A stretch of 64,000 nt of DNA from assembly GCA_015847255.1 (NCBI GenBank), contig JADLZK010008562.1, forward strand, positions 143,717 to 207,716, read 5' to 3'. Every line of letters begins with the position of its first letter. Position 1 is the stretch's first letter. A model generated the notes under the pieces. That model was not told the origin of the DNA. It saw only the letters and a program-made list of their open reading frames with translations, and searched no databases. Source of the stretch: Hyparrhenia diplandra (taxonomy: Eukaryota; Streptophyta; Magnoliopsida; Poales; Poaceae). A program made the translations under genes and the position numbers. Positions 33,970 through 45,646 of the stretch are shown piece by piece.

Positions 33970-35866
33970 ATCTCCCCTAAGATTTATGTTTCAATTATAT
34001 TAAGGCTTTAAGACAAAAATTTTGTAATTTCTTAGTTTATGTAAGTTCATACATTTGATTCAAACATTATGACACATTAATACTGGTAGTTTAATTCCAC
34101 TATATTTTTTATAAAACAATATTAATACACATGCAATTCTTAAGAATAGAAGATTTAACCTCATGAATTTTTGTGGTGCAGGTTGAATAATTTTTTAAAT
34201 ACTAAGATGGGAGTCTAGAACCTAGAATCTATTTATTTAATGTTGATGTACTATTAATTTATTAAGGTTTCATCTAAATGCATATCTAGGACACATGAAG
34301 TGCCATGAGTACGGAAAAAAAAAATTGTGTGCACAGATAAAACAATGTATAGACAGTTATTTGATAAGCCCATCACAATAAAAAATTATATTATAGAAAT
34401 ATCTTATTCAAATAAAATTTATAGGAATCTGTAAGGTATCACTTTAGAAAATAACTATGCAAGTAACAAAAGAAAAATAACTTGTTATAAATGGTAGTTT
34501 CACTAGTCCATCAAATCATGCTCTCCAACGGGCTACATAATCTTTGTAGGAAAAAGCATTCATTATTGTTTATACCCATGATTAATTAAAATATACTTAC
34601 ATTAAAGGTATTTTTCTCTTCATTCATTTTTAACACAATATGCATAATATATATTCTGTAGTATCTATCCAATTGTGATAAACTTACTAATCTATCAGCC
34701 GTATAATATGTCATCCATACCATAGTTTTTACATTTACATGACACCTCTATGCATATTCAATGCATTGAACTATGGTAGCTCTTGTTGTGGGTCATATCT
34801 TCATAAATCCTCCAATTAATTTGAAGCTCATGTGCTTGTTGCATGCTTTTATTAGTTCTCCTTTTGTAATTTTTAAAAAAAGAATCTACGTTGTATAGTG
34901 CACTTTTAAGTAATATGATGGTGTAAACAATCATTCAAAACATGTATAATGTCTCTTAAGATTGATGGTACGTAGAGCTTTAAGTGAGATTCATGATGAG
35001 AGCAGTCGTGACAAACTAAAGAAGGATATTAATATTTCATCCTTATAATGGCTAGTTACTCTATAGGAATCTCAAAGGCCATGAAGATATAGCTACCTTA
35101 CAAATATACTAAACTCTCCACTCGTCAAAATGTTTGAATTTTGTTATCAATGAATTATATGTACAATAATGGCTACATTATCAACATTGATATGTCAAAA
35201 TGATTGAACTAAAAATGTATAAATATATCTTTAATATAACTTTTAATATGCTTTTTATTATAATTTTCAATATGTTTGATATGTCAAAATGTTTTATCAA
35301 CTTAAATAACTAAATTTTTTTTCTAATATAATTTTTAGTAATTTGCTAGTATCATTAATATATGTGATGTAAAGACTATATTTTCATGATTGGTGATGCA
35401 TAACATATATATTTGTGCTCATGCAACGATTTGTATTTGACCTACATGATGGCACAACATGTATATTTATCTTAAGAAAAATAATAATAATAGTAGAAGT
35501 GTGCAACGTGAAAGCATTTATGTACTTTATGGTTATTTAGATATTGTAATAATAAAATATGTTGAGAATCTAGATTTATGAGTGGGTATCTTAGTTTTCT
35601 TAATGATGGCTAAAGGAGAAATTTAGATGCAAATTTATTGATTATGTAGATTTTCTATCATAATAGTATGTGGATAGTTAGATGTAAACTTAGGTGTACC
35701 TGGACCATGTTTCTTAATGGCATATAAGCGGATAATTTGAATATAAAATTTTGGTTAATTTATGTTGGTTAGTACTGTTTCGTGACAACTAACATGGAAG
35801 CTTCATTGGGCCTTTTGTTGTAAAATTTAGGATTTATCTTTCTTTATGGTGATATTCATTTAATTG
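33970..35866. other. AT-rich intron sequence, nothing recognised
   Basis: Very AT-rich with recurrent TTGATATGTCAAAATG around 35190-35290. No element ends, gene or RNA is supported. Confidence 0.5.
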
Positions 35867-35876
35867 TAACCTAAGT

Positions 35877-36191
35877 GCGAATTGGCCTGTAGTCCAATGG
35901 TAGGATGGTCCAATGGGATGGTATCGACCAGGGGTTAAAATCTTGATGCTCACACCTTTTTTGGATTTTTCCAGATTTACCGACATTATGCATTCAGTGG
36001 TAAGCAACGCCCCGCCGACGACGCAGGCGCCAACCAATGGTGACTTCGGGAATCTCAGATTTTGCCGGTGCTCGGTCCTTCGGAGTGTGCTCATAGGGGT
36101 AGGGTTTGCGTACATGTATTCATAGGAGAGTGTGTATGCGTGTTGTGAGTGTCTGAAAATGCTTGTGTAATTCTCAAAAAAAAGAAAGACT
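35877..36191 (+). mobile_element. Au-type SINE (about 315 bp), 10-bp target duplication
   Basis: A tRNA-related head (ATTGGCCTGTAGTCCAATGG, degenerate A box; CCAGGGGTTAAAATCTTGAT, degenerate B box) is followed by the Au-family body (CTCATAGGGGTAGGGTTTGC, GAGAGTGTGTATGCGTGTTG) and an A-rich tail. TAACCTAAGT is duplicated exactly (35867-35876 and 36192-36201). It lies in the large intron of the subtilase gene, opposite to that gene's direction. Confidence 0.88.
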
Positions 36192-36553
36192 TAACCTAAG
36201 TTTAAGTATATAACCTATTATTGCATCACTTTCCATGTGATAAATCTACAATTTGAATTTAAAAATTGAGTCCAGGTGTAGAAATTTTCCAAACCACATG
36301 TGAACTTGAAATTTAGTGCCTATCATATCTTTTACTCAAAAAATATATTTGATTAAAATAAGATATTGATCTTAGTATTTCTAGTTATTTAGAATTTCTA
36401 ATGATTCTGGTTATCTAGAATTTCTAACAATTTCTAATGACTCTACCAAATTAAAAGCTAGGTGTTCATGGTCAGTTGGAATTTCTAATGATTAATATTT
36501 TTAGTGTGTCAATAAGAATTTAAATGCAGACACCAATTTGTAATAGTAAGACA

Positions 36554-36812
36554 CTCCCTCTGTCCCCGAGAAAACATGCAATTTCGCCCCGAGAAGTCGG
36601 CAGATTCCAACTTTGACTAAATTTATATAAAAGATTACTAATACTTATAATATAAAATTAGTATCAATAGATTCGTGACGGAATATAGTTTCATAATAAA
36701 TTTTGATTGAGACATAAATATTAATATTAATTACTATAAACTTGGTCAAACTTTTAGTCAACTTGACCCACCACGATTTCCATAGTTGAATTTTTTTGGG
36801 ATGGAGGGAGTA
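36554..36812. mobile_element. Stowaway-like MITE (about 257 bp)
   Basis: The left end CTCCCTCTGTCCCCGAGAAA and the right end TTTTTTTGGGATGGAGGGAG are inverted. A TA follows the right end (36811-36812), but at the left the matching dinucleotide is CA. The interior ATGCAATTTCGCCCC and TGACTAAATTTATATAAAAG is related to the MITE at 2254. Confidence 0.8.
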
Positions 36813-36837
36813 TAAGATATCGATACCTCGTGCCCGT

Positions 36838-37520
36838 GAGAATGTAGCATGAGCTTGGGCCGTGTTCCACCTCTGCCTCGCTGGGTTCAAATCCAACGAA
36901 AGACGAATTCCACACCTTTGCCGAGTGCAGAACTTTATAACATTTGCAACTTTATTTTTTGAATGTTACTAAGTTATACACTTAACTTTATGTATAACTT
37001 ATTACCCCAACTAATATATCACAGCTTTTACAATATAACATTTTGCAGTGCAGAACTTTTTAGCACAAGTTTTTATGTGAATACTATTGGAAACTGGTTC
37101 TTTGCCGAAAGTGCCCGCAGCCTTTTTCGCACTTTCGACAAAGGCTTTGCCGAAAGTACAGCACTCCGCAAAGAGCCTCCAGGGAAATCAGTTGACGGGC
37201 GGAACATTTTTGCTGAGTGCCTTTTTCCCCAGACACTCGCCATGCGCTCGGCAAAGAAAAGTGACCGTTGACTCCGGTTACAATTGGCGACATCTTTGCC
37301 GAGTGCCACGTCATCCGCACTCATCAAAGGCTTTCCTTTTTGGCAAAAAATTCTGTGCCAAGTGATAGGCTTTCCTTTTTTGGAAAAAAATTCGTGCCAA
37401 GTGATGACTCACCAGGCACTCCGCAAAGTATTTTTCTATTTTTTAAAAAATCATTGCCAAGGGCCACATCGGCTGACAGCAAAGCATTTTTCTTTTCTTT
37501 AAAAAAAATCTTTACCGAAC
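36838..37520. mobile_element. CACTA-derived fragment preceded by a tRNA-like B box
   Basis: GCTGGGTTCAAATCCAACG at about 36881 matches the Pol III B box. From 36916 on, CTTTGCCGAGTGC, CTTTGCCGAAAGTGCC and related repeats mark CACTA subterminal sequence. No CACTA terminus is visible on either side, so this is a broken piece. Confidence 0.6.
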
Positions 37521-37561
37521 TTGAAGAAATACGATCACGTTGGCAATTGGCAAGTCGTATA

Positions 37562-37800
37562 GAATAACTTATGTATGTAAATTGAAGAATACGTTATGAG
37601 CTTAAGTTGTGTTCAATAACTTTTGGACATAAGTTGTGTTTCATAACTCTTGTGTTAACAAGTTTTATCGTAAGTTTTAAGTTAATCTGTTTTTTATCTG
37701 TTTAATAACTTTTTGTTACATAAGTTCTGTTTATAGCTGTTGTTTTTTAAGTTTTTGTATAATCTATAAGTTATAAGTTATAAGCTAATATGTATACACA
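37562..37800. repeat. AT-rich dispersed repeat (inverse of the copy at 1-262)
   Basis: TTGTGTTCAATAACTTTTGG with ACATAAGTTGTGTTTCATAA repeats in variant form. Read in reverse complement it matches the units at the very start of the window. Confidence 0.55.
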
Positions 37801-37889
37801 AAGTGGTTGATAGGTGAGAACATGTTTCTTTTTTCTGAAAAAAGAGAGTTCTGACGTGTCGTAATATGGTTCACAGTTGTTGAATAGAG

Positions 37890-38753
37890 TACTACTGGAA
37901 TCCGAGACTTTGCCGAGTACCTAGTACACTCGGCGAGAGAACACTCGAAAAAAGAAGTGCCGGCGAAGAGGGTCTTTACCGAGTGTCTTTTTCGGCATTT
38001 CGGCAAAGGTTTTGCCGAGTGTGACAAAAACACTCGACAAAGATCTACACTCAGCAAAGAGAAAATGTGAAAAACCCAAAAATAATAGCAAAAGATACTC
38101 TTTACCGAAAGTCAAAAAAAAAGGACATTTGGCAAGGGGGGTCTCCGCCGAAAGTGTCTTTTATTAGCCACTTGGCAAAGCAGTTTTTCAAATCAGTTTT
38201 TAGGCCTTAAACGAATTCAAATAAAAAGTTGTCAACTACAAAGTTTCATAATTTTTGAAATCTACCATTTTCATTTAGCAAATCGTTTGAAAAATTTGAA
38301 TTTCAAATTTAAGAGATTCATACCTAGTTTTGAATGATAAGATGAATTCAAATCAAAAAGTTTTATACTACAAAGGTTCATATCTTTTGGATACTTACAA
38401 AGTTATTCTCTCATAGTTTCTTGGAACTAGAAGAGAGATTAATAAAATTTACATTAATAAAATTTACGAACAATGTTACCAACGCTTTGTCAAATGAATA
38501 AATGACCAAAATATACTTTGTGGAGCTTGAGAAGTTATAAAACTTTGTAGTTCAAAACTTTTTATTTGAATTCATTTTGGGCCTTAAAATCTGATTTGAA
38601 AAATTGCTTTTGCCGAATGCTCTGTTTTGACACTCGGCGAAGAATCGGGCACTCTATAAAGAGCCTCTTTTCCGAGAGCCAAATAAAAACACACGGTAAA
38701 AAAACACTCGGCAAAAAGACGAGCACTCATTAAAGCCTCGGATTCCAGTAGTG
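37890..38753. mobile_element. Non-autonomous CACTA element, 864 bp, target duplication GAG
   Basis: The left end TACTACTGGAATCCGAG differs by one base from CACTACTGGAATCC. The right end CTCGGATTCCAGTAGTG is its inverse. GAG flanks both sides (37887-37889 and 38754-38756). Subterminal TTTGCCGAGTGT-type repeats are present. The interior has an inverted pair of the GAAACTTTGTAGTTGAC module (38205-38290 and 38510-38590). It sits in the subtilase intron, about 115 bases from exon 5. Confidence 0.88.
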
Positions 38754-40402
38754 GAGTGAGCGTTTGCCAAATAGTGCGGTCGGTTGTTGGTAGGTAGGCC
38801 AGTGACAGTGATGCATATCTGAAGTGGGGTGAATCATGAATGGCAGCAGTGCATGGTAGAAGTACGTACCACCACTTTTTCTCCACTGCCGAATGTTATG
38901 GCCGTCGGGAAGTAGCGATCCACGGTGGCGGCGGCCACCGTGATTCCCACGGCAGGGCGTTTTGGACAGACTGCTGCACGGGGCCATAGTTTCCTGCGGC
39001 GAGCACCACTGTGATCCCGGCCGATACGGCGTCCTGCGTCTCCATGTACCCCAGGAAATTAACCAACGACATGGACAGGACGTCGACGCCGTCTCCGATG
39101 GCGGCGTCGATGGCCGCGATTACCGACGCATCGCCGCAGGGGCCGAAGCACGCCTTGTACATCGCCAGCCGCGCACGCGGCGCGCCGCCGCGTGCTAGGC
39201 CGGCGGCCAGGCCACCATAGCTCGCGACCCGCACGGGCAAGCCGGCGATCGTGGAGGCGGTGTGCGTGCCGTGGCCTTCGGCGTCCCTCGCCGACATGTA
39301 CTCGCCTTTGAGGTCCTCCTTGCTGGCGTCCCCGGCGAACCACCGCGCGCCGATGATCTTCCGGTTGCAGTGGCTCGCGTTGAACGCCTGGCCGGTCTGG
39401 CACACACCTTTCCACCGTTTCGGCACCGGGCCGTACCCGGTGTCGTCGAAGCTCCGTGATTCCGGCCAGATGCCTTGGTCGAAGAATAGTGTACGTATAT
39501 GTCACCAAATCTGATTTACTATTGATGAAGCTCAAATGAGTAAAAATATATCAAAATCAAAACCTGTGTCTATGACGCCGACGATGGCGTCTTCGCCGTA
39601 CTTGGCCTTCCTAAGGAGCCGTGACGATGACCCTGTCGACGGCTGTTGGCCGTAGCTCATGCCAAGATAATCCCAGCTCCGAGTAGTGTGCAGTTTGTGA
39701 TAAGTGTTAGGCTTCACTCTCACAACACCAGGGTATTCTGCAATATCATCATTATATGGCAAATAGATTCGTTATTATCAGTTCATACTGCTAATAATTT
39801 GTTCAGGCTTTTATTTTGTTGGCTCCATTATCGGTGGGTGACTTATGATCGACTACGCACTCCGAAGCTCCTCTGCCTGCGCCTCGGTGAGCTTCGCCGC
39901 GAAACCGGAGAATCCGTGATTGTAGCTGTAGACTATGGATTTGAGGGCTGCATCCTTGCTGCTCCATGGATGATACAAATGAAAAGGTGAACAGAAAGCC
40001 AGCTTATTACAAATATATAAATTTGCATGTGCGCAGAGCCATTACCTCCCAAGAATGGAGGTCAGCGCGGCGTGGTGAGATGACATGACCACGGAAGGGT
40101 CATCATGCATCTTCCTACCCATATACACAACGTAGATCGTCGTCGTCTGAATTTTTCAGTATTCAGCAGCATCAGTGACTAGCAGAGAAAGGCCGACCTA
40201 CAGAGACACCAAAGCTTCAGGGAAGAGGTAGCGGCTTACTTCGCCTGATGATGCATCAGTGTACTGCAAGCGCAGCAGTAGCACGAGGAACCCAAGCACT
40301 AGTGAAGATGATGAGATATCTTGTGACCATCTCGAGGCCATCTTTGGATTATTCTGATGAGTGCACATCTCCATATGTGCCTGTGTATGCTGCTTGCATG
40401 TG

Positions 40403-40411
40403 TATATATAG
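40403..40411 (-). promoter_or_regulatory. TATA box of the subtilase gene
   Basis: On the minus strand TATATATAC lies about 65 bases upstream of the start codon at 40341. The gypsy-derived sequence begins about 290 bases further upstream. Confidence 0.5.
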
Positions 40412-41005
40412 CTGTTTTGGACCAGTGGTATGCCAGTTGTGTCACAATCTGTCTTTTGCAGCATAATTGTTTTATAGCTGTTTTATTTTAATTTGGACTA
40501 ATGATATGTCAGTTATGTGAAGGACACAAACAAAAAAAGGAGAGAGAGGACATGGTTCCGCAAAGAATTTTGGACCATGAAACTATTCTGCGTCAACTCA
40601 CAATATTCATTTTGTTGCAGAAAAAGTAGTTGTGGGACTACATCTTGCATCAATGCATAAATTAGCAGCTTATTACGCAAAATATATGTGAATCCTGAAG
40701 GATAAAGTGATCAAGGTGATTTTTGGAAACTCATATGTGCTTGAGTCAACTAGTGGTGAACGTCTTTCGAAAGGCGATTAACGGGAGGTATCTTAAAAGA
40801 TATTTCCCAAGTGTTTGGCAAGAGACCTAGTACTCTGTAAACAATGGCCGATGCGTGCATCGCCCTTAGAACAAAAATGGCCGATATTTGATATCGCCCT
40901 TAACTGTTGAACAACCGATATGATAGGAATGCGTTGCTGTTTAGTTTTTTTTGTTTGTTGTGTTTTCAGGTTCGTGTGCTTCTCACCCGAAAATAGGGGG
41001 GCATA

Positions 41006-41946
41006 TGTTGACACCCAAAAATGTTCGGCTATGATTTTTGGTAACCTAGACGTGTCAAGGAGGGCATGGACATATTTGGAGTTCAATGGGAAGGCCGAAA
41101 AGATCAAAAGATCCGACGAAGAAAACTGCACGCTGTTTACACAACGCGTCGGACGCTTGAACTCGGAGAAGCTGGCGTCGGCGCAGAAACCTCGGACCGG
41201 TCCGGGCGGTGCCCCCGAGGATGCAGCCTTCTCTAGACTTGCATCCGGAGGCGCAGACGCCGTCTCCCGCGCGGCGTCCGGCAAGACGGTCATGAGCGCC
41301 CCGCAGTACTGGGCCGCGACCTTCTCGGATCAAGGCCCGGAGGCGCGCCGACGCTGCCCTCACACATCCGACAGGCGCACTCTGATGAGATCCGGTTTTA
41401 ACCGGGTTAGCACGCGCCGGACGCTGGACTTGTGTGACCGGCGGTCCCGACACGGGCGTCCGCGGTACCGGGGTTGCAGCTTACCTAAACCGATTAGGTT
41501 TTTAATCGGTTTTTGAAAGGTTTGGTATTTGAAAACGCATCTATGTGTTTTCCTAAGGGATAAGACCAACCCCCTATATAATGAAAGATTCATGGCCGAT
41601 TTGATCCCATCTACATCCAATCGATCAATCTACCCAAAAACTCTCCTTTAACCCTAATTTTCTTCTCTCTCAACCCTCTACTTGCTGTTAGGTCATCTTC
41701 CCGAGATTACCGGTGATTCTAGGTGGCCTTCCTAGGTGATCCCTCACGTGCATCCTTCCGGACGGATCTTTCCAGGAGGGCATTTCGAGGTCATTTCAGC
41801 CCAAAACCGAGCTCCACATCGGCGTCTTCGATCTCTAGATTGGTTTGGCCCGATTACGCTATGGTTTTGTTGTTTTGCGGGTTGTGTACAACCTCGGGGC
41901 GCCCAAGACCCTGGTGTGTTGGGGCGGACACCGATTCGCGTCAACA
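41006..41946 (+). repeat. gypsy 5' LTR (941 bp)
   Basis: It begins TGTTGACACCCAAAAATG and ends GATTCGCGTCAACA, so the tips are TG...CA. A purine-rich tract (GAAAATAGGGGGG) lies directly before it. GC-rich and CGG-rich patches (41150-41480) are followed by a promoter-like CTATATAATGAAAG near 41573. Confidence 0.85.
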
Positions 41947-42010
41947 TACTTTTTAGCTTAATTTGGGGGACAACAAGGCATAAATTGCGTTTTGAATCTG
42001 ATTCCGGACC

Positions 42011-45000
42011 ATGCCTAACCAAAGTGACGTGAGCAAGAAGGGCCGAGGGGCATGATAGCAACATCATACACCGGTTCCGGCCGACGAAGCTTCCCAATGA
42101 GTTGAAGGCCCAACTACAACAGAAGACGGAATCGCGCCACGCCGCGTTCCTCGACAGCTAGCGTCAAGGATCGTCATGATCGGGTCGAGCTATACAAAGA
42201 ATCGATCTTCGACGAAGCTTCCTACCGCCACCGCCCGAAGCCGAGGTAATGAACCAAGACTAACCTAAATATGATGATTCTTATCCTCAAAGACGCTGAT
42301 CATGTTGCTATGCTTGAAAGCCATAAGAAAACCATTGATTCCAATTTTAGTTCTCGCTATTGGTATGATTATGGCTAGATTTGATAAGTTATAAGGTAAA
42401 ACGCTTAGAATAGAAGAGATTGATAATCAATATGAATATGGTATGCCTTCTAATTATTATGAGAATCAAGCATGGTACACGGCTGCTAACAAAGGTAATC
42501 GGTCCAATCGGCTCCTCAGGAAGCCGATAAAACCGATGATACAAGTAAGGGGACAACAGCTAATGCTAAGCAAATTGTCACTTTTTTCTAGCAATATATC
42601 GGATTGTACACAACGGTCCGATAATAGGCAACAAAGTACTAGAAATTCGGGGGTCATAACATATTGCCTAACCCACCAAAATCACCTAGTGCTATTCCTA
42701 TCATGAACAATGAACCCGCAACTCCTAATCCCCCTACCGATATGGCCGTCGCGTTTAATCGGTTGAAGGAAGATTTGAGTAAATCACTTCAGAAAGCCTA
42801 GGGGTTCAATTGAAAACTTCTAGAGGTACCTACAATAAGCCATATCCTCCACATTTTGACTATATGAGGAACCCACCGGGGTGGAAGGTACCCGATGTCC
42901 ACAAATTTAGTGGCAATGATAATAAGTCTACAATGGAATATGTTAGCATGTATCTTGCTCAATTAGGTGAAGGTTGTGCTTTTGATTATATGAAGTGTCA
43001 TAATTTTCCTTTATTACTTACCGTACAACTTTTTTCTCGGGTTTACATCTTTACCCCGCATGTACCATTGGTTCTTGGGCTCAATTAGAAGAAAAGTTTC
43101 ATAATCACTTTTATGATGGGGTTCAAGAAACTAGGCTTTCTCATTTGACATCGGTTAGACAAGAGCATAATGAGTCTGTGCTTGAATTCCTTAGGCGTTG
43201 GAAAGAAATTAAAAACCGATGCTTTCATTTAATGATTTCTGAATGTGATCTTGTTGATATATGCTTTAATGGTTTACATTATAAATTATGGATAAACTTG
43301 AGAATGTTCAGCTTTACTAGCTTGATAAACTTGAGAATGTTCGGTTTTACTAGCTTGCCTTACTTGATCGAGAGAGCCGCTTTTAGTTGAATCGCGCTTC
43401 AAAGATTCTCAAGATAGTAATTATAAATCTCATCATTCAAATGTGCATGTTCTTGATGATTGTTCTTCATCGGATGATGAGAGCAAAGAGGTAATGGCTG
43501 CTAAAATTCGGTGGCCAGCTAAGAACAAACAAGTAACTTGCCCTTTCTCTCAAGCCAATTCACAAAAATCGAATGAGAAAGTGAAGTTTACTTTCGATGT
43601 ATCTAAATGTGACCATATTTTTTGATGAGTTGTTAAAAATCGGATGCATTAAGATTAATTATGTTTTGCCTTCTGTAGATGAATTCAAAAGGAGAGCTTA
43701 TTACAAGTACCATAATTCATACTCTTATGCAACTAATGATTGCAATGTTTTTCATCGGCAGGTCCAATCGGCTCTTAATAAGGGACGATTGAGTTTTACC
43801 GATATGCAGCTCGACAAGAACCCTTTTCCCCGCACACTTGAATGTGGTTGAAGCTAGGACACCCGCCATTCGATCCATCCGGACCAAGCCGCCAACACTC
43901 AAGGGAACAATGTGATCATCGGTGAGCCACGGCCCATATTGAAATTCCCAAAATTCAGGATGACAAGTGTTAGCGGAAAAGACCGAAGAAGGCAAAACAA
44001 AGCTTACTATTGTTGTTGGTTTGGTGCAAGCGTTGCGATGACAAGCATGGTTTGGATGGTCGAGCGGGGCGACCGACCGTGCCAGGGCTAGGGCGCCCCC
44101 GCACGGCCGAGACGTCATCCCGGAGAGCAGGCGCGGCGATACCTGGCCAAGTCAAGATCCTAGGCGGGTCGCCGGGTCTTCCCCCGGCAAGATGGCAAGT
44201 CGGCCGAGCCGGCCGCCTCGCCGAGATCAGCCAACTCGTGTGGTCCTAGCGCCTCTTCGCCCTCCGGAGTGCATGTATCGAAATCATTTATTCCACAAAA
44301 CTGAGGTTGGTGTTTGGAAGAATAATGAGCCTAAGGCGAAGAAACAAGTCGTGAAGCCTCGGTGCACATTTGATCGACTTTTAGCAAAATACAAGAAGCA
44401 AAAGGCCGATTCCCGAGAATGATCCGCAAGAAAAGAGAGAGTCTACGCCTTCCAAGCGTGATGAAGCTAAGAATAAACAATTGGCTATGACTCCACCATA
44501 TTTTCTTCTTCGTTGTGTAGGTTACTTGACCACGGGTGTCCCGTTAGGGCCAACACTTCCACCGGTGGCGCCACCACCACAATGGGGACCAAAGGGAGTC
44601 TTTGTGCCTTATCCTTCACTTCCCATGAAGGAGGGAGGTGCTGGTCCTGTGGTCAAGCCAGCCATCTTTAGCCAATTGGGCCCAGAATCAAGCTCTGGTG
44701 GTGTGGAGAAGAAAGAAGAGCTCACGTCCCGAGCTCTTACGCTCAAGCAGTCAGGGAAGGCGCCTATGTAGCAGGTATACACCCCCTAAGAAGGTAGAAG
44801 TGGTCGTGAAGCCCGCTCAAGTTACTAGTCCTCCATCTTCCATCATTATAGGCTCGATGACGACATCCATTAATGACGTCAACAAGCCGATTGTGATTAG
44901 GGGGCAAGGTTCAGCAGGTGATAAAGATCAAGTCATGGAGGAGGTTGCTGAAGCTCAAGATAAAAGGAAAAGGCCCATGGATCCTTGTTTGGCTCAACCC

Positions 45001-45250
45001 AAGTGGTGTCCGACTGGGATTGACAAGACCCAAAAAGGAAGCTTCAGCGAGCCCAGCAAAAGATGCTAAAGCGTATGGCTGCTACTCTGGGAGGAAGGAC
45101 CTATTTTGCCAGAGCTTGTGCAAGAAATCAAGCGGAAAGAAGCTAAGATGATCGCTGCTGTCCAGAAATTGGCTCAAATGACTTCCAAGTTGGCTAAGCC
45201 GGTTTCTATGGTGGATCAGGCGGCCAAGTCGTCTAGACAGAAGTTCGGCT
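42011..45250 (+). pseudogene. gypsy gag, decayed
   Basis: ATG 42011 opens MPNQSDVSKKG. Near 42880-43400 there is a clear gag core: FSGNDNKSTMEYVSMYLAQL, then KFHNHFYDGVQETRLSHLTS, then WKEIKNRCFHLMISECDL. Frames change several times. A GC-rich stretch at 44050-44260 differs in composition from the rest. The protein would form the particle core. Confidence 0.7.
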
Positions 45251-45646
45251 AAGCCGGTTGAGGGGGGCGACAAAGCCAGCCCCTAACTTGTTGGCGCGTT
45301 GCTGGCCAACAGGCCGTCTAGGCCAGTTGAGGAGCTAGCCAAGCCGATACTTCTCGCCGACGATGACAGAGGCAAACCGAGCCGTTTTCCAAGTGGTTGA
45401 GTCGGCCGGTGGATCGCCTAAGCTAGCTAGAGGAGCCGCCGATGCCCTCAAATCGACATGCCAACTTCCGAGCCGGCTAAACCGATTCCTACTATTTTCG
45501 ATGTTTCCATAGGTGGTTCCAAAGAATTTTGTACCGCCATTGCTGCTATGGTCGGCATTGAGGTGCCGTAAGAAGATATGGTAGACTACTTAACCTTTGC
45601 CACCACGTCTGAGATAAACACGACATTTTTCTCTTCGCGTTGATTA

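Larger units (their letters stand above)
31113..40341 (-). pseudogene. Subtilisin-like serine protease (plant subtilase, SBT family), broken
   Basis: Minus-strand exons: 40341-40240 (signal peptide; SSSLVLGFLVLLLRL), 40146-40046, 39958-39861, 39737-39564, 39473-38870, about 32482-32187, 32096-31982, 31896-31725 and 31626-31113. Phases match at every readable junction. Exons 2-3 are the I9 propeptide (IYVVYMGRKMHDDPSVV, GFSGFAAKLTEAQAEEL). Catalytic motifs: Asp in AIVGVIDTG, His in GHGTHTAST, Asn in VLAAGNYGP, Ser in [13 protein letters not shown]-domain part (NIAGKIIVC) and a fibronectin-III-like C-terminus ([13 protein letters not shown]) are present. Intact relatives are secreted cell-wall proteases. 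Breaks: one base missing near 38944, TAA at 32296-32294, one base missing near 31440. Part of the region between exon 5 and the PA exon is absent or unrecognisable. That intron of about 6.4 kb is full of transposons. Confidence 0.88.

Noticed and set aside
40793..41516. Open frames of 166 and 198 codons
   Set aside because: They lie across the pol end and the gypsy LTR and encode no recognisable domain.
43717..44118. Minus-strand open frame of 133 codons
   Set aside because: It is antisense within the gypsy gag region and has no family character.
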